Program-made: the position numbers and the translations under genes
Notes under the pieces: model-generated
Told to the model about the DNA's origin: nothing
Databases searched by the model: none
Seen by the model: only the letters and a program-made list of their open reading frames with translations
Assembly (NCBI GenBank): GCA_964607425.1
Contig: CAZSKQ010000008.1
Coordinates: forward strand, 1-64,000
Direction: 5' to 3'
Length of the DNA stretch: 64,000 bases
Origin: IDS-8 sp964607425
GTDB taxonomy: Bacteria; Pseudomonadota; Gammaproteobacteria; Steroidobacterales; Woeseiaceae
Shown: in pieces, positions 33,303 through 42,142 of the stretch
How the letters are laid out: every line of letters begins with the position of its first letter
Numbering within the stretch: position 1 is the stretch's first letter

Positions 33303-34652
33303 ATGAGCGCCGCATTCGTCAGCCTGCTGGCCTTCATCCTGGCGATCAGTCTGCTGGTCGCTGTCCACGAATTCGGCCATTTCATCGTCGGGCGTTGGTG
33401 CGGCATGAAGGTGTTGCGCTTTTCCATCGGCTTCGGCAAGCCGCTGGTGACCCGGTTGTTCGGTCGCGATCGCACGGAATTCTGCATTTCCGCCATTCCG
33501 CTCGGCGGCTACGTGAAGTTCCTGGACGGGCGCGAGGGGCCGGTGGAGCCGGGAGATCGCGGGCGGGCTTTCAACGAGCGTCCGGTGACCGCACGCATCG
33601 CGGTCCTCGCCGCGGGGCCGTTCTTCAATTTCCTTTTTGCCGGGCTGGCCTACTGGGTGCTGTTCGTCAACGGCGTGCCGACCGTGACGCCGACCGTCGG
33701 GGAGGTGGAAGCCGGCTCCTTCGCGGCCGAGGCCGGGCTCGAACACGGCGATCGCATCCTCTCGATCGGCGGCACCGAAGTGGTCGACTGGCAGACGGCC
33801 CTGGTGGCCATGTACGACGACATGATCGGGGACGGACGCATTCCGATGCGGCTCGAAGACCCTTCCGGACGGGTCTACGAGACGGTGCTGGACGTGGGCA
33901 GCCGCGCGGCGAGCCTCACCGAACCGGGGGTCCTGTTCGACGGGCTGGGGTTCCAGCCGTGGCAGCCGCCCGCGGTCGTAGGCTCGGTGGCTCCCGACAG
34001 CGGGGCGGCGGCAGCCGGGATTCGTGAGGGCGACCGGATCACCGCTATCGACGGCGAGGCCATCGGTGACTTCGGCGACCTGGCACGCGTGGTCGGCGCG
34101 CGCCCCGGGAAGACCGTCACGGTCGCGCTGCTCCGCGGCGGCGAGGCAAAGACGCTCGAGGTCACACTGGATGCCCACGAAGTTGACGGCAGGCAGGTCG
34201 GCCTAATGGGCGTGGGCCGCACCATCGATGCGGGCCAGTATTACATACGCCAGTTCGGGCCGCTGGCCGCTATCGGCGCCTCGCTGGACAGCACCTGGCA
34301 ATCGACGGCCTTTACCGTGCGCATGCTGGCGCGCATGGTCACCGGCGACGTATCCATCAAGAACATCAGCGGGCCCATCAGCATCGCCCAGTATGCCGGC
34401 GACTCCGCGGCTGCCGGCCTCAACCCGCTGCTCACCTTCCTCGCACTCGTGAGCATCAGCCTGGGTGTGCTGAACCTGCTGCCGATTCCAGTGCTGGATG
34501 GCGGCCAGATTGTCTACCAGGGGGTCGAACTCGTGAAAGGCAGCCCTATGTCGGAGCGCGCGCAGCTGCTTGGCCAGCAAGTAGGCATCCTGGCGCTGCT
34601 CATCCTGATGACCTTCGCGTTCTACAACGATATCGCAAGGCTGCTGAGCTGA
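33303..34652 (+). CDS. rseP: Site-2 protease RseP
   Basis: A 449-residue intramembrane metalloprotease (E. coli 450 aa). HEFGH at residues 22-26 lies in the first membrane segment, two PDZ domains occupy ~115-290, and the third zinc ligand is in NLLPIPVLDGGQ near the C-terminus. It cleaves anti-sigma factor RseA in the envelope stress response. The reading frame is open far upstream, but the ATG at 33303 gives the family N-terminus. The stop overlaps the bamA start (TGATG). Confidence 0.95.
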   Translation: MSAAFVSLLAFILAISLLVAVHEFGHFIVGRWCGMKVLRFSIGFGKPLVTRLFGRDRTEFCISAIPLGGYVKFLDGREGPVEPGDRGRAFNERPVTARIAVLAAGPFFNFLFAGLAYWVLFVNGVPTVTPTVGEVEAGSFAAEAGLEHGDRILSIGGTEVVDWQTALVAMYDDMIGDGRIPMRLEDPSGRVYETVLDVGSRAASLTEPGVLFDGLGFQPWQPPAVVGSVAPDSGAAAAGIREGDRITAIDGEAIGDFGDLARVVGARPGKTVTVALLRGGEAKTLEVTLDAHEVDGRQVGLMGVGRTIDAGQYYIRQFGPLAAIGASLDSTWQSTAFTVRMLARMVTGDVSIKNISGPISIAQYAGDSAAAGLNPLLTFLALVSISLGVLNLLPIPVLDGGQIVYQGVELVKGSPMSERAQLLGQQVGILALLILMTFAFYNDIARLLS

Positions 34653-37063
34653 TGACAGCGAACGCCAGAGACCTGCAATCCTGCTGGCGCCAGCTGCTGG
34701 CGTGCTTCCTCGTGCTGGGCCTGCTGCCGGCCGCGGTCCTGGCCCAGGAGGAGTTCGTGGTGCGCGACATGCGGGTCGAAGGCCTGCAGCGCATTTCCGA
34801 GGGCACGGTTTTCAACTACCTGCCGATCAACATCGGCGACACGGTAGATGCGCAGCGCATCCAGGAAGCGATCCGGGCGCTGTACGCGCAGGGCCTGTTC
34901 GAAGACATCGAGATGCGCCGCGACGGTAACACGCTGATCGTGGCAGTGCGGGAGCGCCCCTCGATCGAGCAGTTCACGATCGAGGGCAACAAGGACATCA
35001 AGACCGAGGACCTGATGAATTCGCTGCGCAACGTGGGTCTTGCGCGCGGCAGGACGTTTGATCGCTCGGTGCTGGACAACGTGCAGCAGTTCCTGCGGGA
35101 GCAGTATTACGACCGCGGCAAGTACGCGGTACAGGTCGATGCACAAGTGGAAGAGACGCCGAACAACACGGTGCGAATCAAGATCGATATTGACGAAGGT
35201 GAGCGGGCGAAGATCCGGCAGGTGAACATCGTCGGCAACCACAGCTTCGACGAGGGCGAGATACGCGAGGGCTTCACGCTGGACACGGCGAACTGGCTGT
35301 CGTGGCTGCGGCAGGACGACCGTTATGCCAAGGAAGCGCTGTCCGGGGACCTCGAGACGCTGCGATCCTTTTACATGGACCGGGGCTTTGCGGATTTCCG
35401 GATCGAATCCACGCAGGTGGCGATCTCGCCGGACAAGAAGGACATTTACGTCACGATCAACATCCACGAGGGCGAGCGGTACACGATTTCGGAGGTCAAG
35501 CTGGTCGGCGTGTTTCCGGTACCGGAGGAGCAGCTTCGGCGGCTGGTGCTGGCGAGCCCCGGATCGACTTTCAACCTGCGGCTGTTGACGCAGTCGAGTG
35601 AGCTGATGTCGTTCCGGCTGGGTGAGGAAGGCTATGCGAATGCGGAGATCGAGCCGGTGCCGGAGCTCGACTACGACAGCAAGGAGGTGGCGGTCACGTT
35701 TTTCGTGGATGCGGGAAGCCGGGTCTACGTGCGGCGAATCAATTTCCTCGGCGTGGACGAGATCGACGACGAGGTGCTGCGGCGGGAGCTGCGGCAGGCG
35801 GAAGGTGCGTACCTGTCCAACCGGCTGATCGACCGTTCCAAGGTTCGCCTGCAGCGGCTACCGTACGTCGAGAACGTGGAGGTGGAGAATGTGCCGGTAG
35901 CGGGCACCCCGGACCTCGTGGATGTGAACTTCACGATCCAGTACCGCATGCCCGGCCAGTTCAGCGGCGGCGTGGGTTATTCGGAGTCGCAGAAGTTCAT
36001 GCTGCAGGGCAGCATCGTACACACGAATTTCCTCGGCAGCGGCAACCGGGTTGCGCTGAACCTGAACTCCGGCCGGTTCTCCAAGCTGTACAGCTTGTCG
36101 CACACCGATTCCTACGTGACGCAGAACAACGTGCAGCGAACGGTCTCGATCAGCCATCGCGACATCACGCAGTTCGTGTCCGGCGCATCGGACTTTTCGA
36201 CAACGAGCACCGGGGCCTCGCTCGAGTACGCCTACCCGATCTCGGAGTTCCAGAGTCTCACTTTCGGCCTCGCGTACCAGCGCGCGGAGCTCCTGTCGTC
36301 CTCTTCCAGCACGACCCAGGCGCAGCAATGGGTGCGAAACAACGGCAATCCATTCTCCGAAACCGTCGGCGGCGGACTTACGTTCTTCGGCACCAAGTTC
36401 GACACCTTCGAGTTGATCGCGGGCTGGAGTTACGACAGCCGAAACCGGGCCATCTTTGCGGATCGCGGAACGCGCCACCAGTTCATCCTAGGTATGGCGG
36501 TGCCCGGCAGTGAAGTCGAATATTTCACCGGACGCTACAACTTCACGAAGTACGTGCCGGTCTACGGCCCGTGGACCATTCGCGTGAATGCGGACCTTGC
36601 CTACGGCGAAGCGCTCGGCGATACGACCGCATTGCCGCCGTACAAGCAATTCTTCGGCGGCGGCCCGGAGTCCGTGCGGGGTTACAAGGAATCCTGGCTG
36701 GGACCGCGGGACAGCTTCGGCAATCCTTACGGCGGCAACGTGTTGGTCGCGAGTCAGGTAGAGCTTATACTCCCGATACCAGAAAAATTCAGGGGCCAGA
36801 CACGCGCCAGCCTGTTCTACGACGTCGGTAACGTCTTCAATACGGGCGAGGTGCAATTTACCGACAAGCTGGGGAGCCCGGTCCTTTACGAACCGGAATA
36901 CGATGAACTGAAAACCTCGGTAGGCGTCGCGATCCAGTGGCTCGCGCCGCTCGGGTTCTTCCGTTTCAGTTACGCGTATCCGCTGAACCAGTTCGAAGGA
37001 AACGATCGGTTCTACGGCGATGAAATCGAACGCTTCCAGTTTTCTATCGGCCAGGCTTTTTGA
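34652..37063 (+). CDS. bamA: Outer membrane assembly factor BamA
   Basis: An 803-residue protein (E. coli 810). It has a signal peptide (1-31), five POTRA domains (~33-430) and a 16-strand barrel with loop-6 motif VRGYKESWLGPRD and terminal Phe (FSIGQAF). It inserts beta-barrel proteins such as the TonB receptor encoded upstream in the window. It starts at the rseP stop and is followed by skp, as in E. coli. Confidence 0.97.
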   Translation: MTANARDLQSCWRQLLACFLVLGLLPAAVLAQEEFVVRDMRVEGLQRISEGTVFNYLPINIGDTVDAQRIQEAIRALYAQGLFEDIEMRRDGNTLIVAVRERPSIEQFTIEGNKDIKTEDLMNSLRNVGLARGRTFDRSVLDNVQQFLREQYYDRGKYAVQVDAQVEETPNNTVRIKIDIDEGERAKIRQVNIVGNHSFDEGEIREGFTLDTANWLSWLRQDDRYAKEALSGDLETLRSFYMDRGFADFRIESTQVAISPDKKDIYVTINIHEGERYTISEVKLVGVFPVPEEQLRRLVLASPGSTFNLRLLTQSSELMSFRLGEEGYANAEIEPVPELDYDSKEVAVTFFVDAGSRVYVRRINFLGVDEIDDEVLRRELRQAEGAYLSNRLIDRSKVRLQRLPYVENVEVENVPVAGTPDLVDVNFTIQYRMPGQFSGGVGYSESQKFMLQGSIVHTNFLGSGNRVALNLNSGRFSKLYSLSHTDSYVTQNNVQRTVSISHRDITQFVSGASDFSTTSTGASLEYAYPISEFQSLTFGLAYQRAELLSSSSSTTQAQQWVRNNGNPFSETVGGGLTFFGTKFDTFELIAGWSYDSRNRAIFADRGTRHQFILGMAVPGSEVEYFTGRYNFTKYVPVYGPWTIRVNADLAYGEALGDTTALPPYKQFFGGGPESVRGYKESWLGPRDSFGNPYGGNVLVASQVELILPIPEKFRGQTRASLFYDVGNVFNTGEVQFTDKLGSPVLYEPEYDELKTSVGVAIQWLAPLGFFRFSYAYPLNQFEGNDRFYGDEIERFQFSIGQAF

Positions 37064-37066
37064 CGT

Positions 37067-37645
37067 ATGGATGAAAATATGAGCTTTGCACAGCAACCCG
37101 TGAAGGCGCTTACCGCCTTTGCTTTCACTACTATTGCACTGCTTTTGATGGCCGGCGTGACAGAGGCCCAGGAGCTGAAGGTTGGCGTCGTGAATGTCAA
37201 CGTGCTGATGGAGCAGGCACCGCAGGCGCAGGTTGCCATGGAGGCACTGCAGGAAGAATTTGCGCCCCGGCAGCGCGACATCGTGGCGAAGCAAAAAGAG
37301 TTCGAGGATATGACAGCGAAAGTGCAGCGCGATCTCGCCGTTATGGGCGAGACCGAGCGGCGCAATGCCGAACGGGACCTGCGCGACCTCCAGCGTGAGG
37401 TGCAGCGCATGCAGGAGGAATTCCGCGAGGACCTGAATCTGCGGCGCAACGAAGAACTCGGCAACCTGCAGCGTTCGCTTCTGAAAGAAGTGCAGGACTA
37501 CGCGGAGGCGTCCGGTTTCGACCTGATCATAGGCGACGGCGTGCTGTATGCCAGTTCCACGATCAACGTGACGCAACGGGTCCTCGAGGCCATGCAGAGC
37601 AATTTCCAGGGCTCGGGAGGCAGCACCGACTCCGGCCGCCGCTAG
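37067..37645 (+). CDS. skp: Periplasmic chaperone Skp/OmpH
   Basis: A 192-residue OmpH-family protein. It has a signal peptide to ~TEAQ (residue 35), then VGVVNVNVLMEQAPQ, then a long charged coiled-coil (residues ~60-150, rich in E, R and Q) that forms the tentacles of the trimer. It holds unfolded outer-membrane proteins for BamA. ATG 37067 or 37079 are both possible. It ends in a Gly/Ser tail. Confidence 0.92.
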   Translation: MDENMSFAQQPVKALTAFAFTTIALLLMAGVTEAQELKVGVVNVNVLMEQAPQAQVAMEALQEEFAPRQRDIVAKQKEFEDMTAKVQRDLAVMGETERRNAERDLRDLQREVQRMQEEFREDLNLRRNEELGNLQRSLLKEVQDYAEASGFDLIIGDGVLYASSTINVTQRVLEAMQSNFQGSGGSTDSGRR

Positions 37646-37654
37646 AAAATACCA

Positions 37655-38680
37655 ATGGGAGTACGGCTGGGCGAGCTGGCAACGCGCTTCGGATGTGAGC
37701 TCGCCGGCAATCCGGAACACGTCGTGACACACGTGGCGACGCTGGCGAACGCCGGCCCTGAGGCGCTCAGCTTTTTCGTCAATCCGGCTTACCGTTCCCA
37801 GCTGCAAGCCACCGGCGCCGGCGCCGTGGTCCTCGGTCCGGCCGACGCGGAAAGCTGTCCTGTTGCGGCGCTGATCTCCGAGGAGCCCTACGCGACCTAC
37901 GCCCGGATTGCCGGGTTGCTGCACCCGGCCGAGTCCCTGCCGCCGGGCATCCACGCCTCGGCCGTAGTCGATCCTTCCGCGCGCGTGGCCGCGAGCGCAC
38001 ACGTCGGCGCACATGCCGTAATCGGGCCGGAGGTCGTCGTCGGCGAGCACGCCGCGATCGGGCCCCATGCTGTCGTTGGTGCGCGCTGCCGTATCGGGGC
38101 CCACACCCGGCTGCACGCGCACGTAACCCTGGTGCAGGATGTCATCCTCGGTGAGCGGGGCATCGTGCATCCGGGCGCGGTGATCGGCGCCGATGGCTTC
38201 GGTAATGCCCGGGACGATACCGGCTGGATCAAGGTGCCCCAGATCGGCGGCGTCAGGATCGGCGACGACGTCGAGATCGGCGCCAATACGACTATCGATC
38301 GCGGCGCGATCGAGGACACGGTAATCGAGGACGGCGTGCGCCTGGACAATCTCGTACAGATTGCGCACAACGTGCGGCTCGGCGAACATACCGCCATGGC
38401 ATCGCTGGCGGGGATCTCGGGCAGCACGACCGTCGGCAAGCGCTGCATGTTCGGTGGGCAGTCCGGCGTCGTGGGGCACATCACGATCTGCGATGACGTG
38501 GTGGTCGGCGGAGCTACCATGATTTCAAAGGACGTTCGCGAGCCGGGCTTTTATACCGGCAGCTTTCCCGGCGAGAAAGACCGTGAATGGAAACGCAAGG
38601 TCGCGCGATTCCGCCGCCTGGACGAACTCGCGCAGCGCCTGAAGAAACTGGAAGAGGATGGCGGTCACGATGAAAGATAG
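37655..38680 (+). CDS. lpxD: UDP-3-O-(3-hydroxyacyl)glucosamine N-acyltransferase
   Basis: A 341-residue beta-helix acyltransferase (E. coli 341). The N-terminal uridine-binding domain has LSFFVNPAYRSQL. Many hexapeptide repeats follow, with catalytic His in VQIAHNVRLGEH and the family segment GADGFGNARDDTGWIKVPQ, then a C-terminal helix. Third step of lipid A synthesis. Overlaps the start of fabZ by 11 nt (ATG 38670). Confidence 0.96.
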   Translation: MGVRLGELATRFGCELAGNPEHVVTHVATLANAGPEALSFFVNPAYRSQLQATGAGAVVLGPADAESCPVAALISEEPYATYARIAGLLHPAESLPPGIHASAVVDPSARVAASAHVGAHAVIGPEVVVGEHAAIGPHAVVGARCRIGAHTRLHAHVTLVQDVILGERGIVHPGAVIGADGFGNARDDTGWIKVPQIGGVRIGDDVEIGANTTIDRGAIEDTVIEDGVRLDNLVQIAHNVRLGEHTAMASLAGISGSTTVGKRCMFGGQSGVVGHITICDDVVVGGATMISKDVREPGFYTGSFPGEKDREWKRKVARFRRLDELAQRLKKLEEDGGHDER

Positions 38681-39125
38681 CGAAGGCACCCTCGAGGTCG
38701 GCGCCATCATGGAGCTGCTCCCGCACCGCTATCCGTTCCTGCTCATCGACAGGGTGGTCGAGGTCCGGCCGGGTGAGTCCATCACCGCACTCAAGAACGT
38801 GACCATTAACGAGCCGTTTTTCCAGGGCCATTTTCCCGGACGGCCGGTGATGCCGGGCGTGCTGATCGTCGAGGCGATGGCGCAGGCCGGCGGAGTCCTG
38901 TCGTACATGACCAGCCGCGACCGCGATCCCGACCTCATCTATTACCTCGCGGGCGTGGACGGCGCGCGCTTCCGGCGTCCCGTCGTGCCGGGCGACCGCC
39001 TCGAGATCCGCGCCGTCGTCGACAAGGTCCGCCGCGGCATCTGGTTTTATTCCTGCGAGGCGAAAGTCGCGGGCGAGACGGCGGTGACCGCCAGTATCAT
39101 GTGCGCGCCGGGAGCGGCGGCGTGA
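38670..39125 (+). CDS. fabZ: 3-hydroxyacyl-ACP dehydratase FabZ
   Basis: A hot-dog-fold dehydratase with LPHRYPFLLIDRVVE and the active-site helix GHFPGRPVMPGVLIVEAMAQ (His and Glu catalytic). Starting at ATG 38670 gives 151 residues, the same as E. coli. An in-frame ATG at 38658 would add four residues but has a GAGG tract directly against it. FabZ supplies both saturated and unsaturated acyl chains. The stop overlaps the GTG of lpxA (GTGA). Confidence 0.95.
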   Translation: MKDSEGTLEVGAIMELLPHRYPFLLIDRVVEVRPGESITALKNVTINEPFFQGHFPGRPVMPGVLIVEAMAQAGGVLSYMTSRDRDPDLIYYLAGVDGARFRRPVVPGDRLEIRAVVDKVRRGIWFYSCEAKVAGETAVTASIMCAPGAAA

Positions 39126-39895
39126 GCGTGCACGCGACCGCCGTTGTCGCCGAATCGGCCGTGGTGGCCGACGACGCCGACATCGGGCCCTACGCGGTCA
39201 TCGGCGAGCACGTCGAGATAGGCAGTGGCACGCGCATTGGCAGCCACGTCGTGGTGCAGGGCCCCACGCGCATCGGCCGGGACAACCGCATCTATCCTTT
39301 CTCATCCATTGGCGACGATCCCCAGGACAAGAAATACGCCGGCGAGGCGACCAGGCTCACTATCGGTGACCGGAACACGATCCGTGAATACTGCACGATC
39401 AGCCGCGGCACCGTGCAGGACGCGGGCGAGACGGTGGTTGGCGACGACAACTGGATCATGGCCTACGTGCACATCGCACACGATTGCCGTATCGGTAACC
39501 AGACGATCTTCGCCAACAATGCGACGCTCGGCGGCCACGTGCACGTCGGCGACTGGGTCATCTTTGCCGGCTTTTCAGGTGCGCACCAGTTCTGCCGCAT
39601 CGGCGCGCACAGTTTTCTCGGCATGTACGCCGGTGTGAACCGCGACGTGCCGGCTTACCTGATGATTGCCGGCCAGCCGGCGGTGCCGCGCGGGATCAAC
39701 AGCGAGGGCCTGAAACGTCGCGGCTTCACGCCGGAGCAGATCCGCAACATCAAGAACGCCTACCGACTCGTCTACCGCAAAGGCCTGAAGCTCGACGCCG
39801 CCATTGCCGAAATCGAGACGCTGGTGCCGACGCAGCCGGAGCTCCGCATCTTCCTCGAGTCGCTCATCAGCTCCGAACGCGGCCTGACCCGCTAA
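39122..39895 (+). CDS. lpxA: UDP-N-acetylglucosamine acyltransferase
   Basis: A 257-residue beta-helix enzyme (E. coli 262). The GTG at 39122 gives the family start (M)SVHATAVVAESAVVADDAD; an ATG at 39101 lies inside fabZ. Catalytic His is in MAYVHIAHDCRIGN, with the acyl-chain ruler region GFSGAHQFCRIGAHSFLGMY. First step of lipid A biosynthesis. The C-terminal domain has GINSEGLKRRGFTPEQI. Confidence 0.96.
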   Translation: MSVHATAVVAESAVVADDADIGPYAVIGEHVEIGSGTRIGSHVVVQGPTRIGRDNRIYPFSSIGDDPQDKKYAGEATRLTIGDRNTIREYCTISRGTVQDAGETVVGDDNWIMAYVHIAHDCRIGNQTIFANNATLGGHVHVGDWVIFAGFSGAHQFCRIGAHSFLGMYAGVNRDVPAYLMIAGQPAVPRGINSEGLKRRGFTPEQIRNIKNAYRLVYRKGLKLDAAIAEIETLVPTQPELRIFLESLISSERGLTR

Positions 39896-39903
39896 AGTCG
39901 CCA

Positions 39904-41058
39904 ATGAGCCTTCGCATCGCATTGGTCGCCGGCGAGGCGTCCGGCGACCAGCTCGGCGGGGGCCTCGTGCGCGAGCTGAAGCGGCTGGAGCCGGACCTCG
40001 AATGCGAAGGCGTTGCCGGCCCGGCCATGGCGGAGGCCGGGTGCTCGGTAGTCGCCGATGCCTCGGCGCTGGCGGTGATGGGCCTGGTCGAGCCGCTGCG
40101 CGAGATTCCGCGGTTGCTCAAGCTGCGGCGCGAGCTTGTCCGCCGCTGGACGGCATCAAGACCGGCGGTGTTCGTCGGCATCGATTCCCCCGACTTCAAC
40201 CTGGGGCTCGAGATCGCGCTCAAGCGCGCCGGCATCCGCACGGTGCAGTACGTGAGTCCTTCCGTGTGGGCGTGGCGGCAGGGCCGCATTGCGAAGATCG
40301 CCCGCGCGGTCGACCGGGTCCTGTGCCTGCTGCCGTTCGAAAAGGCGTTCTACGACGCGCACGGCGTCGCCGCGGATTTCGTTGGCCACCCGCTTGCCGA
40401 CCGCCTGGAGCCGGGACCACCGGACGTGGACCTGCGGCAAACGTTCGGTCTCACGGCGTCCTGCGTCGTCGCCGTGCTGCCGGGCAGCCGCGCGAGCGAA
40501 GTCGCGCGCCTGGGGCCCGTGTTTGCAAAGGCCTGCCGCCGCCTGCTCGAACGCCGGCCGGATACCGGGTTCATCGCGCCCATGGCAAGCGGCGCGCTGT
40601 GTGAGCGTTTCGAAGGTATCCTGGAAGAGGCCGGCGTTGCCTCGCATTTCCGGCTGCAGGACGGCAACGCGCACGCCGCGATGTGCGCGGCCGACGTGGT
40701 CCTGCTCGCGTCCGGCACCGCCGCGCTGGAGGCGGCGCTCCTCGGCCGACCGATCGTCGCCGCGTACCGCCTGGCACCGCTGACCTACGCGCTGGCGCGG
40801 AGCCTCAAGCTCGTCAAGGTGCGGCATTTCACGCTGCCGAACCTGCTGACGGAGGAGCCGCTGGTGCCGGAGTTTCTCCAGGGCGCGGCAAGCCCGGAGG
40901 CGTTGAGCGACTCGCTGGAAGCTTTGCTGCGGGATCCGGAGCGGCGCGCGGACATCGGCCGGGAGTTCGCGCAGCTCCGGGACAAACTGGCGAGGGGCGC
41001 CGATCGCCTGGCCGCACAGGCGGTCCTCGAGCTGGCGGCTCGACGACAAGGACAGTGA
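39904..41058 (+). CDS. lpxB: Lipid-A-disaccharide synthase
   Basis: A 384-residue GT-B glycosyltransferase starting LRIALVAGEASGDQLGG, with QYVSPSVWAWRQGRI and VLPGSRASEVARL. It joins UDP-diacylglucosamine and lipid X into the tetraacyl disaccharide. Last gene of the lpxD-fabZ-lpxA-lpxB run; a 430-bp gap follows. Confidence 0.96.
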   Translation: MSLRIALVAGEASGDQLGGGLVRELKRLEPDLECEGVAGPAMAEAGCSVVADASALAVMGLVEPLREIPRLLKLRRELVRRWTASRPAVFVGIDSPDFNLGLEIALKRAGIRTVQYVSPSVWAWRQGRIAKIARAVDRVLCLLPFEKAFYDAHGVAADFVGHPLADRLEPGPPDVDLRQTFGLTASCVVAVLPGSRASEVARLGPVFAKACRRLLERRPDTGFIAPMASGALCERFEGILEEAGVASHFRLQDGNAHAAMCAADVVLLASGTAALEAALLGRPIVAAYRLAPLTYALARSLKLVKVRHFTLPNLLTEEPLVPEFLQGAASPEALSDSLEALLRDPERRADIGREFAQLRDKLARGADRLAAQAVLELAARRQGQ

Positions 41059-41219
41059 CAGCACGATCGACGCGAGGTCAGCAGGGCCGTGTCGGGCGGC
41101 GTCAACTGAGTGCCGCTGAAGTAAAGGAGTGCCAGGCGGCCGCTGTCCGCTTGGGGTATACGCCTGCCCGGAGAAGAGCGGCAAGAACCTGATCTGCAGG
41201 AGGCGCTTAACGCCGCGGG

Positions 41220-41330
41220 GTCGCGCGCGATGCGCGCTCGCGCAAAGGGCGCCGGGCCGTGGCATCGCGCGATGCGCGCTCCTACGACAGCCGCGGGCGC
41301 CGAGGTGTCGGGCGCAATGCGTGCTCCTGC
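41220..41330. repeat. Cluster of three REP palindromes downstream of lpxB
   Basis: Three half-related copies: GTCGCGCGCGATGCGCGCTC (41220), GGCATCGCGCGATGCGCGCT followed by CCTAC (41261-41285), and GTCGGGCGCAATGCGTGCTC followed by CTGC (41307-41330). Together they fill most of the 430-bp lpxB-rnhB gap. The rest of the gap (41059-41219) shows no gene. Confidence 0.75.
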
Positions 41331-41346
41331 AGCGTAACCGGGCATG

Positions 41347-41375
41347 TTCATGCCGCCGATGGGGGCGGGTATACT
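41347..41375 (+). promoter_or_regulatory. Candidate rnhB-dnaE promoter
   Basis: TTCATG (41347-41352, 3/6) and TATACT (41370-41375, 5/6) with a 17-nt spacer. A ~107-nt leader would precede the rnhB ATG. It follows the REP cluster, which would separate this transcript from the lpx operon. Confidence 0.4.
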
Positions 41376-41488
41376 TCCGGCATCACAGCCAAGGAGTCTT
41401 CACAACCGTCTCTTCGGCAGCCGGTTGAGGGCCAAACCGCGCTAAAAGTCGCTGCCGTGCGCCGCGAGCGCCACATAACTGGGGATAA

Positions 41489-42142
41489 ATGCAGGGAACA
41501 GCCTCCAAACGTGGAGCAGCGCTGGTGGCCGGCGTCGACGAAGCGGGCCGCGGGCCGCTGGCGGGCCCCGTCGTCGCCGCCGCGGTCATCCTGGACCGGG
41601 GGCGCCGGATCAACGGCCTGCGGGACTCCAAGCAACTGGACGCCGAGACCCGCGAGAAGCTCGCCCGCGCGATCGAGCGGCGGGCGCTCGCCTGGTCGGT
41701 GGCCTGGGCCGACGCCGCCGAAATCGATAGCCTGAACATCCTGGGCGCCACCTGGCTCGCCATGCGGCGCGCGATCCTGGGTTTGCGCGTGCGGCCGCAG
41801 GCGGTCGACGTCGACGGCAACTGCTTGCCCGATCTCCGCTTCAACGGTGTAGCCCTGCCGGGCACCGCGATCGTCGGCGGCGACGACAAGGTGCGGGCGA
41901 TCAGCGCGGCGTCGATCATCGCCAAGGTGCACCGCGACCGCATCATGTGCGCGCTCGACCGGATCTACCCGGATTACGGCTTCAGCCGCCACAAAGGTTA
42001 CGCGACGCCGGAGCATCGCGACTGCATCCTGCGCTTCGGGCCGTGCCAGCAGCACCGCCAGAGCTTCCGGCCGTTCCGCCCGCTCGATGACTGCGAGCTC
42101 GAGGATTGGGAGCCCGGCGACCGCGAAGAGGTCCTCGCCTAG
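41489..42142 (+). CDS. rnhB: Ribonuclease HII
   Basis: A 217-residue RNase H-fold enzyme with the metal-binding VAGVDEAGRGPLAGPVVAAA, SIIAKVHRD, and Asp-containing YPDYGFSRHKGYAT. It removes misincorporated ribonucleotides and RNA primers. Its TAG stop overlaps the dnaE GTG start by one base. The rnhB-dnaE pairing is widespread. Confidence 0.95.
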   Translation: MQGTASKRGAALVAGVDEAGRGPLAGPVVAAAVILDRGRRINGLRDSKQLDAETREKLARAIERRALAWSVAWADAAEIDSLNILGATWLAMRRAILGLRVRPQAVDVDGNCLPDLRFNGVALPGTAIVGGDDKVRAISAASIIAKVHRDRIMCALDRIYPDYGFSRHKGYATPEHRDCILRFGPCQQHRQSFRPFRPLDDCELEDWEPGDREEVLA